DNA of 64,000 nt, from positions 4,402,001-4,466,000 of the forward strand of contig JASGIS010000001.1 in NCBI GenBank assembly GCA_047601745.1. Reading direction: 5' to 3'. Below the pieces are notes generated by a model. It was not told where the DNA came from. It saw only the letters and a list, made by a program, of their open reading frames with translations, and ran no database searches. The stretch is from JAKPAM01 sp047601745 (GTDB taxonomy: Bacteria > Pseudomonadota > Gammaproteobacteria > Burkholderiales > Burkholderiaceae_E). Position numbers and translations under genes: made by a program. Positions 7,962 to 15,985 of this stretch are shown here, one piece after another; positions within the stretch are counted from its first letter, which is position 1; every line of letters starts with the position of its first letter.

Positions 7962-9392
7962 ATGTCCGGGATCGATACGGCGGTGGCGGACCGGACGGCG
8001 CGCGTGACGGCCGTGCGCGGTCCGGTGATCGAGTTCGCCAGCGACGCCGGCCTGCCGGCGATCCACGATGCGATCATCGTCGATCCCGAGGGCGCGGCGG
8101 TCGTCTGCGAGGTCCAGTCGCATCTGGACGCGCGCCGGTTCCGCGCGATCGCGCTGCAATCGACGCAGGGCCTGTCGCGGCTGATGCGCGCGCGGATGAC
8201 CGGTGCACCGGTCACCGTGCCGGTCGGCGACGCGGTGCTCGGACGGCTGCTGGACGTGCTGGGCGGCGTCGGCGACGGCGGGCCGGCGCTGCCGGCCGAC
8301 ACGCCGCGTCGCGCGATCCACCAGCCGGCGCCGGCGCTGTCCGGGCATCGCGGCGACACGCGGATCTTCGCGACCGGGATCAAGGTCCTGGACCTGCTGG
8401 CGCCGCTGGCCCAGGGCGGCAAGGCGGCGATGTTCGGCGGCGCGGGCGTCGGCAAGACCGTGCTGGTCACCGAGCTGATCCACGCGATGATCGCCGGCTA
8501 CGACGGCGTGTCGGTCTTCGCGGGCGTCGGCGAGCGCTCGCGCGAGGGCCACGAGATGCTGCACGAGATGAAGGGTTATGGCGTGCTCGACCGCACGGTC
8601 CTGGTCTTCGGGCAGATGAACGAGCCGCCGGGCGCGCGCTGGCGCGTGCCGCTGGCGGCGCTGACGATGGCCGAGCACGTTCGCGACGTCGAAGGCCGCA
8701 ACGTCCTGCTGCTGATGGACAACGTCTTTCGCTTCGTGCAGGCGGGCGCCGAAGTGTCGGGGCTGCTGGGCCGCATGCCGTCCCGCGTCGGTTACCAGCC
8801 GACGCTGGCGACCGAGGTCGCCGACCTGCAGGAGCGCATCGCCTCGTCCGATCGCGCCGCGGTCACCGCGATCGAGGCCGTCTACGTGCCGGCCGACGAT
8901 TTCACCGATCCGGCCGTGGCCGCGATCAGCACGCACATGGACAGCACCGTCGTGCTGTCGCGCGACCTGGCGTCCGAAGGCATCTATCCGGCCGTCGATC
9001 CGCTGCGCACCAATTCCTCGCTGCTCGACGCGTCGGTCGTCGGCGCCGAGCATGCGCGCACGGCCGCCGACGTGCGCGAGCTGATCGAGCACTACAGCGA
9101 AATGCGCGACGTGATCGCGCTGCTCGGCGTCGAAGAACTTAGCCGCGACGAGCAACTGCTGGTGGGGCGGGCGCGGCGCATGCAGCGCTTCCTGACCCAG
9201 CCGTTCTTCGTGGCGGCGGCGTTCACCGGCATGCCGGGGCGCAGCGTTCCGATCGAGCGGACGATCGCCGGCTGCCGCGCGATCCTGTCCGGCGACTGCG
9301 ACGACTGGGACGAGGGCTCGCTGTACATGATCGGCGATCTCGACGAGGCGCGCGCCCGCGAGGATGCGCGCCGCAAGAAGGCGGCGGCATGA
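7962..9392 (+). CDS. atpD: N-type ATPase subunit beta
   Basis: 476 residues; the catalytic beta subunit of an alternate F1Fo ('N-type') ATPase. Walker A is GGAGVGKT (about residues 160-167), Walker B is VLLLMDNVFRF, and GERSREG carries the catalytic glutamate; the C-terminal helical domain follows. First gene of the order atpD-C-Q-R-B-E-F-A-G, diagnostic of N-ATPases, which are horizontally spread second rotary ATPases found beside the housekeeping F-ATPase. N-ATPase beta subunits diverge from the usual F-type sequence, as this one does. It overlaps atpC by ATGA. The spacing suggests transcription together with the upstream hydrolase. Confidence 0.95.
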   Translation: MSGIDTAVADRTARVTAVRGPVIEFASDAGLPAIHDAIIVDPEGAAVVCEVQSHLDARRFRAIALQSTQGLSRLMRARMTGAPVTVPVGDAVLGRLLDVLGGVGDGGPALPADTPRRAIHQPAPALSGHRGDTRIFATGIKVLDLLAPLAQGGKAAMFGGAGVGKTVLVTELIHAMIAGYDGVSVFAGVGERSREGHEMLHEMKGYGVLDRTVLVFGQMNEPPGARWRVPLAALTMAEHVRDVEGRNVLLLMDNVFRFVQAGAEVSGLLGRMPSRVGYQPTLATEVADLQERIASSDRAAVTAIEAVYVPADDFTDPAVAAISTHMDSTVVLSRDLASEGIYPAVDPLRTNSSLLDASVVGAEHARTAADVRELIEHYSEMRDVIALLGVEELSRDEQLLVGRARRMQRFLTQPFFVAAAFTGMPGRSVPIERTIAGCRAILSGDCDDWDEGSLYMIGDLDEARAREDARRKKAAA

Positions 9393-9832
9393 CGAAGACG
9401 CTGAGGCTGACGGTCGCCACCCCGCTCGAGATCGTGCTGCGCGACGAGGCGGTCGCTTCGCTGCGGGCCGAGGATGCGAGCGGCGATTTCGGCATCCGGC
9501 CCGGACATGCGGACTTCCTGACCGTGATCGAGGCCGGCGTGATGCGCTGGCGCGGCGAAGCCGGGCCGTGGCGTTACTGCGCGCTGCGCGGCGGCGTGTT
9601 CACGGTGTCCGGCGGCAGCGACGTGCGCGTCGCCTGCCGCGAGGCGATCGTCGGCGACGACCTCGCTTCGCTGCAGGCGCGCGTCGCGGCGGCCCGGCTC
9701 GACGCGCAGGACGCGGCGCGGCGGGCGCGCACGCAGGGAACGCGCCTGCATGCCCGCGCGATCCGGCACCTGATGCGCGAACTGTCGGCCGGCGGCGACA
9801 CGCTCGGCCTCGCACCGGAGAGCGAACCGTGA
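9389..9832 (+). CDS. atpC: N-type ATPase subunit epsilon
   Basis: 147 residues; starts MTKTLRLTVATPLEIVLRDE, the beta-sandwich of F1 epsilon, including the conserved segment GDFGIRPGHADFLTVIEAG. The C-terminal half (residues about 90-140) is a Glu-poor, Arg/Ala-rich helical hairpin that could act as the inhibitory arm of the central stalk. It overlaps atpD by 4 bp and atpQ by GTGA, so translation is coupled along the operon. Second position in the operon, directly after beta, is typical of N-ATPases. Confidence 0.9.
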   Translation: MTKTLRLTVATPLEIVLRDEAVASLRAEDASGDFGIRPGHADFLTVIEAGVMRWRGEAGPWRYCALRGGVFTVSGGSDVRVACREAIVGDDLASLQARVAAARLDAQDAARRARTQGTRLHARAIRHLMRELSAGGDTLGLAPESEP

Positions 9833-10110
9833 GCGAGCCGCCGCAAACCGACCGCACCGAGGACGCCGCCCGGCGTGCGCACGCGCGCGATCAGGCCGGG
9901 CGCGCCGATCCCGAACCCTCGCTCGCGCGCCGCCTCGGCCAGATCGGCGTGCTCGGCTGGATCATCGTCATTCCGACGCTGGGCGGCGTGCTGATCGGCC
10001 ATTGGCTCGACGCGCGCCTGGGAACCGGCATCATGCTGGCGGCCGCGCTGCTGATGGCGGGCGCGGTGCTCGGCCTGTGGCTGGCGATGCGCTGGATGCA
10101 CGACCAATGA
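9829..10110 (+). CDS. atpQ: N-type ATPase accessory membrane protein AtpQ (AtpI-like)
   Basis: 93 residues with a GTG start that overlaps the atpC stop. A hydrophilic N-terminus of about 40 residues is followed by two transmembrane helices (ILGWIIVIPTLGGVLIG-like and ATGIMLAAALLMAGAVLG-like, residues about 42-88). This matches the 'ATPase gene 1 / AtpI-like' proteins called AtpQ in N-ATPase operons, thought to help assemble the c-ring. The Gly-rich first helix and the GHWLDARLGT loop fit that family. The small size and position between atpC and atpR support the call. Confidence 0.85.
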   Translation: MSEPPQTDRTEDAARRAHARDQAGRADPEPSLARRLGQIGVLGWIIVIPTLGGVLIGHWLDARLGTGIMLAAALLMAGAVLGLWLAMRWMHDQ

Positions 10111-10373
10111 GCGGATTGCCGTTCACCGTCGTGCTGGCCGTCCTGGCCGCGCTCGCGGGCTTCGGCGCCGGCTGGCTGCACTTCGCCAGCCTCGCGCGGG
10201 TGGCGGACCTGATCGTCGACGGCCGGCCGTCGGCGATCGGCCTGCAACTGGCCCGGATCGCCGTACTCGGCTGCCTGCTGGGCCTGTTCGCCTGGGCCGG
10301 CGCGGCGGTGCTGCTGGCCGGCACCGCCGGCGTGCTCGCCGGGCGCTCTTTCGTGCTGCGCAGGACGCGATGA
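10107..10373 (+). CDS. atpR: N-type ATPase accessory membrane protein AtpR
   Basis: 88 residues with three predicted transmembrane helices (residues about 4-24, 40-60 and 62-82). It carries the small AtpR signature of a Gly-rich first helix (LAGFGAGWLHFASL) and a central basic turn. AtpR occurs only in N-ATPase operons, between atpQ and atpB. Its proposed role is interaction with the c-ring during assembly or ion access; this is not proven. It overlaps both neighbours by ATGA. Confidence 0.85.
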   Translation: MSGLPFTVVLAVLAALAGFGAGWLHFASLARVADLIVDGRPSAIGLQLARIAVLGCLLGLFAWAGAAVLLAGTAGVLAGRSFVLRRTR

Positions 10374-11032
10374 TCGATTCTCCGCTGCGCGCCGCGCCCG
10401 CCTTCACGATCGGTCCGCTGACGGTCACCTGGCCGGTCGTCACCACATGGGGAATCCTGGTGTTCCTCGCGCTGGCGTCCTTCCTGATGACGCGCCGGCT
10501 GTCGCTGCGGCCGGGCAAGGCGCAGGCGGTGCTCGAACTGCTGGTGACCACGCTGGACGCCGAGATCGCGGCCACGGTGCCCGGCGATCCGGGCCGGTTC
10601 CGGACGCTGATCGGCATGCTGCTGATCTTCGTGCTGTGCGCGAACTGGTCGTCGCTGATCCCGGGCGTCGAGCCGCCGACCGCGCATCTCGAAACCGACG
10701 CCGCGCTGGCGATGGTGGTGTTCGCGGCCGGCCTGTACTGGGGCATCCGCCAGCATGGGTTCGGCGGCTGGCTGGCGGCCTTCGCCCGGCCGAGCTGGGT
10801 GATGATCCCGCTGAACCTGGTCGAGCAGATCACGCGCCATTTCTCGCTGATGGTGCGCCTGTTCGGCAACGTGATGAGCGGCGTGTTCGTCGTCGGCATC
10901 GTCGGCGCGCTGGCCGGGCTGCTGGTGCCGATTCCGCTGATGGCGCTGGATCTGCTGACCGGCGCCGTGCAGGCCTACATCTTCGCCACGCTGGCCCTGG
11001 TCTTCATCGGCTCGGCGGTGAACGAGGAATAG
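10370..11032 (+). CDS. atpB: N-type ATPase subunit a
   Basis: 220 residues; the stator channel subunit of Fo/No. The key helix reads LNLVEQITRHFSLMVRLFGNVMSG, where the Arg of MVRLFGN is the essential arginine facing the c-ring carboxylate. The last helix contains LLTGAVQAYIFATLALVFIGSAV, the conserved Gln-x-Tyr-Ile-F segment of subunit a. The N-terminal helix (PVVTTWGILVFLALASFLM) matches subunit a of short N-type length. It is followed by a 14-nt gap containing a strong ribosome binding site for atpE, the only full AGGAGG in the operon. Confidence 0.93.
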   Translation: MIDSPLRAAPAFTIGPLTVTWPVVTTWGILVFLALASFLMTRRLSLRPGKAQAVLELLVTTLDAEIAATVPGDPGRFRTLIGMLLIFVLCANWSSLIPGVEPPTAHLETDAALAMVVFAAGLYWGIRQHGFGGWLAAFARPSWVMIPLNLVEQITRHFSLMVRLFGNVMSGVFVVGIVGALAGLLVPIPLMALDLLTGAVQAYIFATLALVFIGSAVNEE

Positions 11033-11046
11033 AAAGGAGGTGTCGC

Positions 11047-11295
11047 GTGAATGACCTGATCCAGATCGTATCGATCATCTCGGCCGCGTTCGCGGTCGGG
11101 CTCGGTGCCATCGGCCCGGCGATGGCCGAAGGCCGCGCCGTCGCGGCCGCGCTCGATGCGATCGCCCGGCAGCCCGAATCGGCGGGAACCATCTCGCGCA
11201 CGCTGTTCGTCGGCCTGGCGATGATCGAGACGATGGCGATCTACTGCCTCGTCATCGCGCTGCTGCTGCTGTTCGCCAATCCGTTCGTCAAATGA
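11047..11295 (+). CDS. atpE: N-type ATPase subunit c (rotor ring)
   Basis: 82 residues in two helices; GTG start preceded by AGAAAGGAGG, the strongest site in the operon, as expected for the subunit needed in most copies. Helix 1 carries GAIGPAMAEGRA and helix 2 carries GLAMIETMAIYCLVIALLLL. Ion-site residues by alignment with the Na+-binding c subunit of Ilyobacter tartaricus: Glu28 (Gln32 there), Glu61 (Glu65), Thr62 (Ser66) and Tyr66 (Tyr70). Sequence alone would suggest Na+ binding, yet from memory the Burkholderia pseudomallei N-ATPase c17 ring was reported to be proton-specific, so the coupling ion is open. Confidence 0.95.
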   Translation: MNDLIQIVSIISAAFAVGLGAIGPAMAEGRAVAAALDAIARQPESAGTISRTLFVGLAMIETMAIYCLVIALLLLFANPFVK

Positions 11296-12017
11296 GCTTC
11301 GACTGGACTTCGTTCGCGTTCCAGTTGGTGAACGTCGTCATCCTGCTGGCGATCCTGCGGCGCTTCCTGTTCCGTCCGGTGGCCGACGTGATCGCCCGCC
11401 GGCAGGCGGCGACCGACGCGGCGCTCGCGGCGGCCGACGAGGCCAAGGCCCGTGCCGAGGCGGCGAGCGCGAAGGCGGACCAGGAGGCCAGGGCCAACGC
11501 CGCGGCGCGGCAGGACGTGCTGGCCCGGGCGCGGGCCGAGGCCGACGCGCAGCGCACGGCGGCGCTCGAGCAGGCGCGGACCGAAGCCGCGAAGATCGTC
11601 GCCGACGGCCGTTCGGCCCTCGACAAGGAAAAAGCCGACGCGCAGGCGCTGGCCGTCGGCCGCGCGCGCGACCTGGCGATGACGATCGCGCGCCGGGCCC
11701 TCGACGCGCAGCCGGCGACGCCGTACGGCTACGTCGAACGGCTCGTCTCGGCGCTGCGCGCGATGGCGCCGGCCGAGCGCGAAGCGCTGCTCGCCGGCGC
11801 CGGGCTCCGGCTGGTCGCGCCGGCCGCGCTGCCGGCCGACGCGGCGGAAAAGGCGAGGGCGGCGCTGTCGGCGTTCGGCGTCGAACCGGACGTGGACGTG
11901 GATCCGTCGCTGATCGCCGGCCTCGAACTGCGCTCGGCCAGCGGCGCGCTGCGGAACTCGCTGGCCCACGATCTGGACCGGATCGCCGAGGCGATGCGCG
12001 ATGACCGGGCAGGCTGA
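11292..12017 (+). CDS. atpF: N-type ATPase subunit b with delta-like extension
   Basis: 241 residues, far longer than an ordinary b subunit (about 156). One N-terminal membrane helix (FAFQLVNVVILLAILRRFLF) leads into a long Ala/Glu/Arg-rich coiled coil (residues 35-145). A C-terminal globular part (about 150-241) ends in LRNSLAHDLDRIAEAM. This is the 'alternate F1Fo ATPase, subunit B' architecture. The operon has no atpH, so the C-terminal part probably replaces delta at the top of the peripheral stalk. It overlaps atpE by ATGA and atpA by 17 bp. Confidence 0.9.
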   Translation: MSFDWTSFAFQLVNVVILLAILRRFLFRPVADVIARRQAATDAALAAADEAKARAEAASAKADQEARANAAARQDVLARARAEADAQRTAALEQARTEAAKIVADGRSALDKEKADAQALAVGRARDLAMTIARRALDAQPATPYGYVERLVSALRAMAPAEREALLAGAGLRLVAPAALPADAAEKARAALSAFGVEPDVDVDPSLIAGLELRSASGALRNSLAHDLDRIAEAMRDDRAG

Positions 12018-13500
12018 TCCGGCGCTGGACGGCCTGCGAGCGCGCATCGGCGCCGCCCGCCTGGGCCCGTTCGCCGAGGAGCGCGGCACCGTCGTCGCGA
12101 TCGCCGACGGGCTGGCGACGATCACCGGCCTGCCCGGCGCCGAGCTCAACGAGATCGTGGTCTTCGCCGGCGGCGCGCGCGGCTTCGTGCTGACGCTCGA
12201 CGAGGACCGCCTGCACGCGGCCTTCCTCGATCCGATGGCCGGGATCGCCGCCGGCGACGGCGTCACGCGCACCGGCCGGCTGGCGTCGGTGCCGGCCGGC
12301 GAGGCGCTGCTCGGACGCGTGCTCGATCCGCTCGGACGCCCGCTCGACGATGGGCCGGCGCCCGACTGCGCGGACGCGCTGGCCGCCGAGCGGCCGGCGC
12401 CGGCGATCATCGAGCGGGACTTCGTGTCCGAGCCGGTCGAGACCGGCCTGCTGGTCGTCGACGCGCTGTTCGCGATCGGGCGCGGCCAGCGCGAGCTGAT
12501 CATCGGCGAGCGGCAGACGGGCAAGACCTCGATCGCCGTCGACGCGATCATCAACCAGGCGCGCAGCGACATGATCTGCGTCTACGTCGCGATCGGCCAG
12601 CGCATGTCGGCCGTGCGCCGCGTCATCGACGCCGTCGGCAAGCGCGGCGCGGCCGCGCGCACGATCTTCGTCGTCGCCGAGGCCACGGCGCCGGCCGGCC
12701 TGCAATGGCTGGCGCCGTTCGCCGCGACCTCGATGGCCGAATGGTTCCGGGACCGCGGCCGCCACGTGCTGATCGTCTACGACGACCTGACCAAACACGC
12801 CGCCACTCATCGCGAACTGGCGCTGCTGTCGCGCCAGCCGCCGGGGCGCGAGGCCTATCCGGGCGACATCTTCTATCTGCACGCGCGCCTGCTCGAGCGC
12901 TCGGCCAAGATGTCGGCCGAGCGGGGCGGCGGCTCGCTGACCGCGCTGCCGATCGCCGAGATCGAGGCCGGCAACCTGTCGGCCTACATCCCGACCAACC
13001 TGATCTCGATCTCGGACGGGCAGATCGTGACCTCGCAGGCCCTGTTCGCCGCGAACCAGCGGCCCGCGGTCGACGTCGGGCTGTCGGTCAGCCGCGTCGG
13101 CGGCAAGGCGCAATGGGGCGCGATGAAGGCGGTCGCCGGACGGTTGCGGCTGGACTACGCGCAATTCCTCGAGATGAAGATGTTCTCCCGTTTCGGCGGC
13201 TTCGCGGATGCGGCGATGGTCGCGCGCATGGCGCACGGCGAACGGATCGCCGCGCTGCTCGCGCAGCCCCGCTTCTCGCCGATGGCGCTGTCGACGCAGA
13301 TCGCGCTGCTGGCGGCCTTGAACGCGGGCCTGCTCGACGGCGTCGACCCGGCGCGAATCGCCGCGCTCAAGCCGTCGCTGCCCGCGCTGCTGGAGGCCGA
13401 GCCGCGCTTGCAGCGCTTGCGCGAGCACCCCGACGAGCTGGACGAGGCGTCGAAGGCGGCGCTGGCGGACGTGATGCGCGCCGCGCTGGCATCGCCATGA
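12001..13500 (+). CDS. atpA: N-type ATPase subunit alpha
   Basis: 499 residues; the non-catalytic nucleotide-binding subunit. Walker A is GERQTGKT (about residues 168-175), Walker B is HVLIVYDDLTKHA, and the arginine-finger region reads SAYIPTNLISISDGQI. It starts at the ATG at 12001, inside the end of atpF (17-bp overlap), and its stop overlaps the atpG start by ATGA. As in other N-ATPases the order is F-A-G, with beta and epsilon moved to the front of the operon. Confidence 0.95.
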   Translation: MTGQADPALDGLRARIGAARLGPFAEERGTVVAIADGLATITGLPGAELNEIVVFAGGARGFVLTLDEDRLHAAFLDPMAGIAAGDGVTRTGRLASVPAGEALLGRVLDPLGRPLDDGPAPDCADALAAERPAPAIIERDFVSEPVETGLLVVDALFAIGRGQRELIIGERQTGKTSIAVDAIINQARSDMICVYVAIGQRMSAVRRVIDAVGKRGAAARTIFVVAEATAPAGLQWLAPFAATSMAEWFRDRGRHVLIVYDDLTKHAATHRELALLSRQPPGREAYPGDIFYLHARLLERSAKMSAERGGGSLTALPIAEIEAGNLSAYIPTNLISISDGQIVTSQALFAANQRPAVDVGLSVSRVGGKAQWGAMKAVAGRLRLDYAQFLEMKMFSRFGGFADAAMVARMAHGERIAALLAQPRFSPMALSTQIALLAALNAGLLDGVDPARIAALKPSLPALLEAEPRLQRLREHPDELDEASKAALADVMRAALASP

Positions 13501-14459
13501 GCGAGCGGCCCGAGGACATCCAGAAACGCCTGGCCGGCATCGACGACATCGGCCAGGTGGTCGGGGCGCTGCGCGCGATCGCCGCCGGACAGGTCGGTGC
13601 CGTGCGTGCCGCCGTCGACGCGGTGGACGCTTATGCCGGGACGATCGAGCAAGCGCTGGTCGCGGCGACCGCTGGGGCCGGTACGGCTACCGCCACAGCC
13701 ACTGCCGGTACGGCCACCGCCACCGCCACCGCCGCCGTCGCTAGTGGTGCTGATGGTGCTAGTGGTGCTAGTGGTACTGGTGGTACTGGTGGTACTGGTG
13801 GCGCTAGTGACGCTGGCAACATCGCTGGCGCGCCGGGCCCGAGCAAGGGCCAAGGCCTGCTGCTGGTCGTGGGCGCGGGCCAGGGCTTTTCCGGCGCGTA
13901 CGCGACGCGGCTGGCCGAACGGGCGCGGATCGCGATGCGCGAGCGGCCCGGCCTGCTGGTCGTCGGCCAGCGAACGCTGGAAATCCTGCGCGCCGACGGT
14001 CTGCCGATCCTGTGGTCGGAGGACCTGCCGAGCCACCCGGCCGCGATTCCGGCGCTGGCGAGCCGCGTGACCGATCGGCTGGTCGGTCTTTCGACCGAAC
14101 ATCCGGGACTGGTACGGGCGGTGGTCGGGGACGTCGAACACCATGGGGCGCCGGTCGAGCGCACGCTGTTTCCGCCGCCGGCGATCCGGCCGCCGGCCGG
14201 CGCGGGCGGTTCCAGGCCGTTGACGACCTTGCCGGTGGCCGATCTCGTCGCCGGCCTGCTCGAAGAGGCGCTTTTCGCGGCCGTCGTCCATGCGCTGATC
14301 CAGGGCCTCGCGGCCGAGGCGCAGGCGCGCGTCGAAACGATGGCGCGCGCGCAGCGCAACATGCGCACGCGCCGGACCGAGGTCGAGCGCCGGTACCAGC
14401 AGGCCAGGCAGGAACAGATGACGACGGAGATGATCGAGCTGGTCGTCTCGGGGCTTTGA
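13497..14459 (+). CDS. atpG: N-type ATPase subunit gamma with low-complexity insertion
   Basis: 320 residues. The N-terminal helix (SERPEDIQKRLAGIDDIGQV) and C-terminal helix (QARVETMARAQRNMRTRR, the conserved catch region) form the antiparallel coiled coil that turns inside the alpha3-beta3 head; the Rossmann-like middle contains GQGLLLVVGAGQGFSGAYA. Between about residues 60 and 108 sits an insertion made almost only of Ala, Thr, Gly and Ser (alternating Ala-Thr, then Gly-Thr-Gly and Ser-Gly-Ala units), which normal gamma subunits lack. It lies where gamma leaves the coiled coil, so it is probably a tolerated disordered loop. Last gene of the operon. Confidence 0.9.
   Translation: MSERPEDIQKRLAGIDDIGQVVGALRAIAAGQVGAVRAAVDAVDAYAGTIEQALVAATAGAGTATATATAGTATATATAAVASGADGASGASGTGGTGGTGGASDAGNIAGAPGPSKGQGLLLVVGAGQGFSGAYATRLAERARIAMRERPGLLVVGQRTLEILRADGLPILWSEDLPSHPAAIPALASRVTDRLVGLSTEHPGLVRAVVGDVEHHGAPVERTLFPPPAIRPPAGAGGSRPLTTLPVADLVAGLLEEALFAAVVHALIQGLAAEAQARVETMARAQRNMRTRRTEVERRYQQARQEQMTTEMIELVVSGL
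13680..13815 (+). repeat. Simple-sequence repeat tract inside atpG
   Basis: Imperfect units of GCCACC/GCTACC are followed by GCTAGTGGT units and then exact copies of the 9-mer GGTACTGGT in tandem. All units are multiples of three, so gain or loss of copies keeps the reading frame and only changes loop length. This part is visibly less GC-rich than the gene around it. Confidence 0.8.
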
Positions 14460-14544
14460 AGGGGCGGGGCTTCCGCCTTTCGTCTCCGACCGGGAGCGGC
14501 GCGATCGGACGGATCGCCGGGCACCGCGAAGCGGGCGGACCTTC

Positions 14545-15303
14545 TTACTGCTGCCCGCTCCCCAGCGCCCCGCGAAAATCCGTCGGCTCCGGCAATCCCT
14601 TCCGCGCGGCCTTCTCGCGGGCGATCCGGTGATTCATGTCCGCCGCGATGAATTCGGTGCGCTTGCCCAGGCGACGCGCGGCCAGGTACTCGTCGCGCGC
14701 GACGTCGCCGCCGCCGATCGCGAACAGCGCGGTGCTCACGTCGACGATCGTCTGCGAGGTCGGGGACAGGCGGTCGGTGCCGGACACGATGCCGCCCCAT
14801 TGCGTGTCCTGGACATAGAAGACGAGATCGACGCAGTCGGAGATCGCCACCCCTTCGTCGCGAGCCAGGCTCGAGACGATGCCCGAGGTCCGGAAACCCA
14901 TCTGTCTGGCCAACTCGTAGACGGCGCCGATGCCGACCTGCGTCGCGCCGATGTTCACGACGGTGCCGTCGCGGGGTAATGGCCGCAGCAGCCGTTCGGC
15001 GTCGGCGAGCATCCGCTGCGGATGTTCATACTCGGCGCCCGAATAGCCGACGAAGGTGATCACCTGCCATTTGCGCGCGGCGAAATACGCGGAGATCGCC
15101 GAGGGCGTCGATTCGGAACGGATTTCAGGGGTTTTGCTGCAAGGCGGCGTTTCGGCTCCCGCGGGTCCGACAGCCGCTGCCAGCCATGCGGCGACCGATC
15201 CGACACGGATCAGCTTCCGGCCCAGACGGCGCGCGGTCCGAAAGCCGGGACCGAGGCGCGGCGGCGATGCGGTGATTCCGAGCGCTGCTCGATCGATCGA
15301 CAT
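14545..15303 (-). CDS. Putative secreted SLOG/Rossmann-like protein
   Basis: 252 residues. The N-terminus (RRLGRKLIRVGSVAAWLAAA, then VGPAGAETPPC) looks like a signal peptide cleaved near residue 50. The body reads as a Rossmann-type fold: ITFVGYSGAEY, then VVNIGATQVGIGAVYELARQ and later TALFAIGGGDVARDEYL. That spacing of Gly motifs recalls the SLOG/LOG nucleotide-binding superfamily; this is an inference from pattern only. The ATG at 15303 has GGGAG upstream. Its promoter region and first codons are repeated in diverged form at 31.36-31.57 kb, on the far side of the biosynthetic block. Confidence 0.55.
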   Translation of the reverse strand: MSIDRAALGITASPPRLGPGFRTARRLGRKLIRVGSVAAWLAAAVGPAGAETPPCSKTPEIRSESTPSAISAYFAARKWQVITFVGYSGAEYEHPQRMLADAERLLRPLPRDGTVVNIGATQVGIGAVYELARQMGFRTSGIVSSLARDEGVAISDCVDLVFYVQDTQWGGIVSGTDRLSPTSQTIVDVSTALFAIGGGDVARDEYLAARRLGKRTEFIAADMNHRIAREKAARKGLPEPTDFRGALGSGQQ

Positions 15304-15490
15304 GGTGTGGCTCCCGTTCTCGTGAAGCAGCGACATCAAACACGGCATCCGGGCCGCAGCGTCGAACCGGCAGCGGTTCGAGGCTCGCCCAGGGATCCGG
15401 TGATCGCCGGATGCGGTCGATTCTACTCGTCGGCTCGTCGCGCCCGTTCGTGGATGTCGCCGCGCTTGCCATCGCGATGGGCATCTGGCT
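15270..15490. repeat. Direct repeat A flanking the biosynthetic block (left copy)
   Basis: Covers the first codons and upstream region of the SLOG-like gene. Blocks shared with the right copy occur in the same order and with nearly the same spacing: GGCTCCCGTTCTCG at 15309-15322 (right 31394-31407), GGCATCCGG near 15343 (right near 31429), CGGTTCGAGG near 15374 (right near 31461), GGATGCGGTCGA near 15409 (right near 31494) and TCGCGATGGG near 15473 (right near 31564). Confidence 0.7.
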
Positions 15491-15521
15491 AAATAGGTGC
15501 GGAAGTTTGCGTGCGGGCCCT

Positions 15522-15537
15522 CCGTTGGGAGTAACGG
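15522..15537 (+). promoter_or_regulatory. Small hairpin holding the ribosome binding site of the first cluster gene
   Basis: CCGTT and AACGG form a 5-bp stem whose 6-nt loop, GGGAGT, is the ribosome binding site, directly before the ATG at 15538. The stem is weak but presents the site in a loop. Upstream, 15460-15521, probably holds the cluster promoter, although I see no clear -35/-10 pair. Confidence 0.35.
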
Positions 15538-15981
15538 ATGAAGCGCTCCAGTACCGACTACCGCGTCTACGAGTCGTTTCTGCGCGGCTATTTCGATTCC
15601 GCATTGGGTGTGCCGCAAACTGCCGGCACGCGTCCCGTACTGCCGTCGACGCCCGCGCTGCCCCATGCCGCACTGATTCAGGCAGCAAGCGCCGAGAGCC
15701 GCGAGTTGCGCCGTTCGATCGATGCCTGCGGCGCGGCGCTGGCACACCTGCCGAGCCTGCCCGAGGCAGAGCAGGCGCAACTGAAGCGCGAAGCGCGCGC
15801 ATCGCTGGAAGCGCTGTCGCAAGCGACCGGCATCTGGTTGACTCGATTGAGTGCGCTGCGGCCGTCGGCGCCCGATTCCGGATCGTCGGCATCGTCACTC
15901 TCTTCTGCCGCGGCCGCCGATACTCGCGAACCCAAACCGTCGGGGCGCACTCGTCCCCGCAAACCTCGATCCGGGAGTTGA
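15538..15981 (+). CDS. Hypothetical helical protein, first gene of the biosynthetic block
   Basis: 147 residues, no family recognised. Residues 1-25 (RSSTDYRVYESFLRGYFDSA) and 45-105 are predicted helical, the latter with heptad-like Leu/Ala spacing. Residues 110-147 are a Ser/Ala then Arg/Lys/Pro-rich disordered tail ending in RTRPRKPRSGS. No signal peptide or membrane segment. Four bases separate it from the next gene, so the two are probably co-translated. The basic tail could bind nucleic acid or an acidic partner, but nothing in the sequence decides this. Confidence 0.65.
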   Translation: MKRSSTDYRVYESFLRGYFDSALGVPQTAGTRPVLPSTPALPHAALIQAASAESRELRRSIDACGAALAHLPSLPEAEQAQLKREARASLEALSQATGIWLTRLSALRPSAPDSGSSASSLSSAAAADTREPKPSGRTRPRKPRSGS

Positions 15982-15985
15982 TGCC

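Noticed and set aside
2327..9155. Several long open frames antisense or frame-shifted to mgtA, the MFS gene, the hydrolase and atpD
   Set aside because: Their translations are Arg/Ala/Gly/His-rich without recognisable motifs, and the sense frames encode well-conserved proteins. They are shadows of third-position GC bias.
13680..13815. Phase-variable on/off switch in atpG
   Set aside because: All repeat units are multiples of three bases, so slippage changes length but does not shift the frame.
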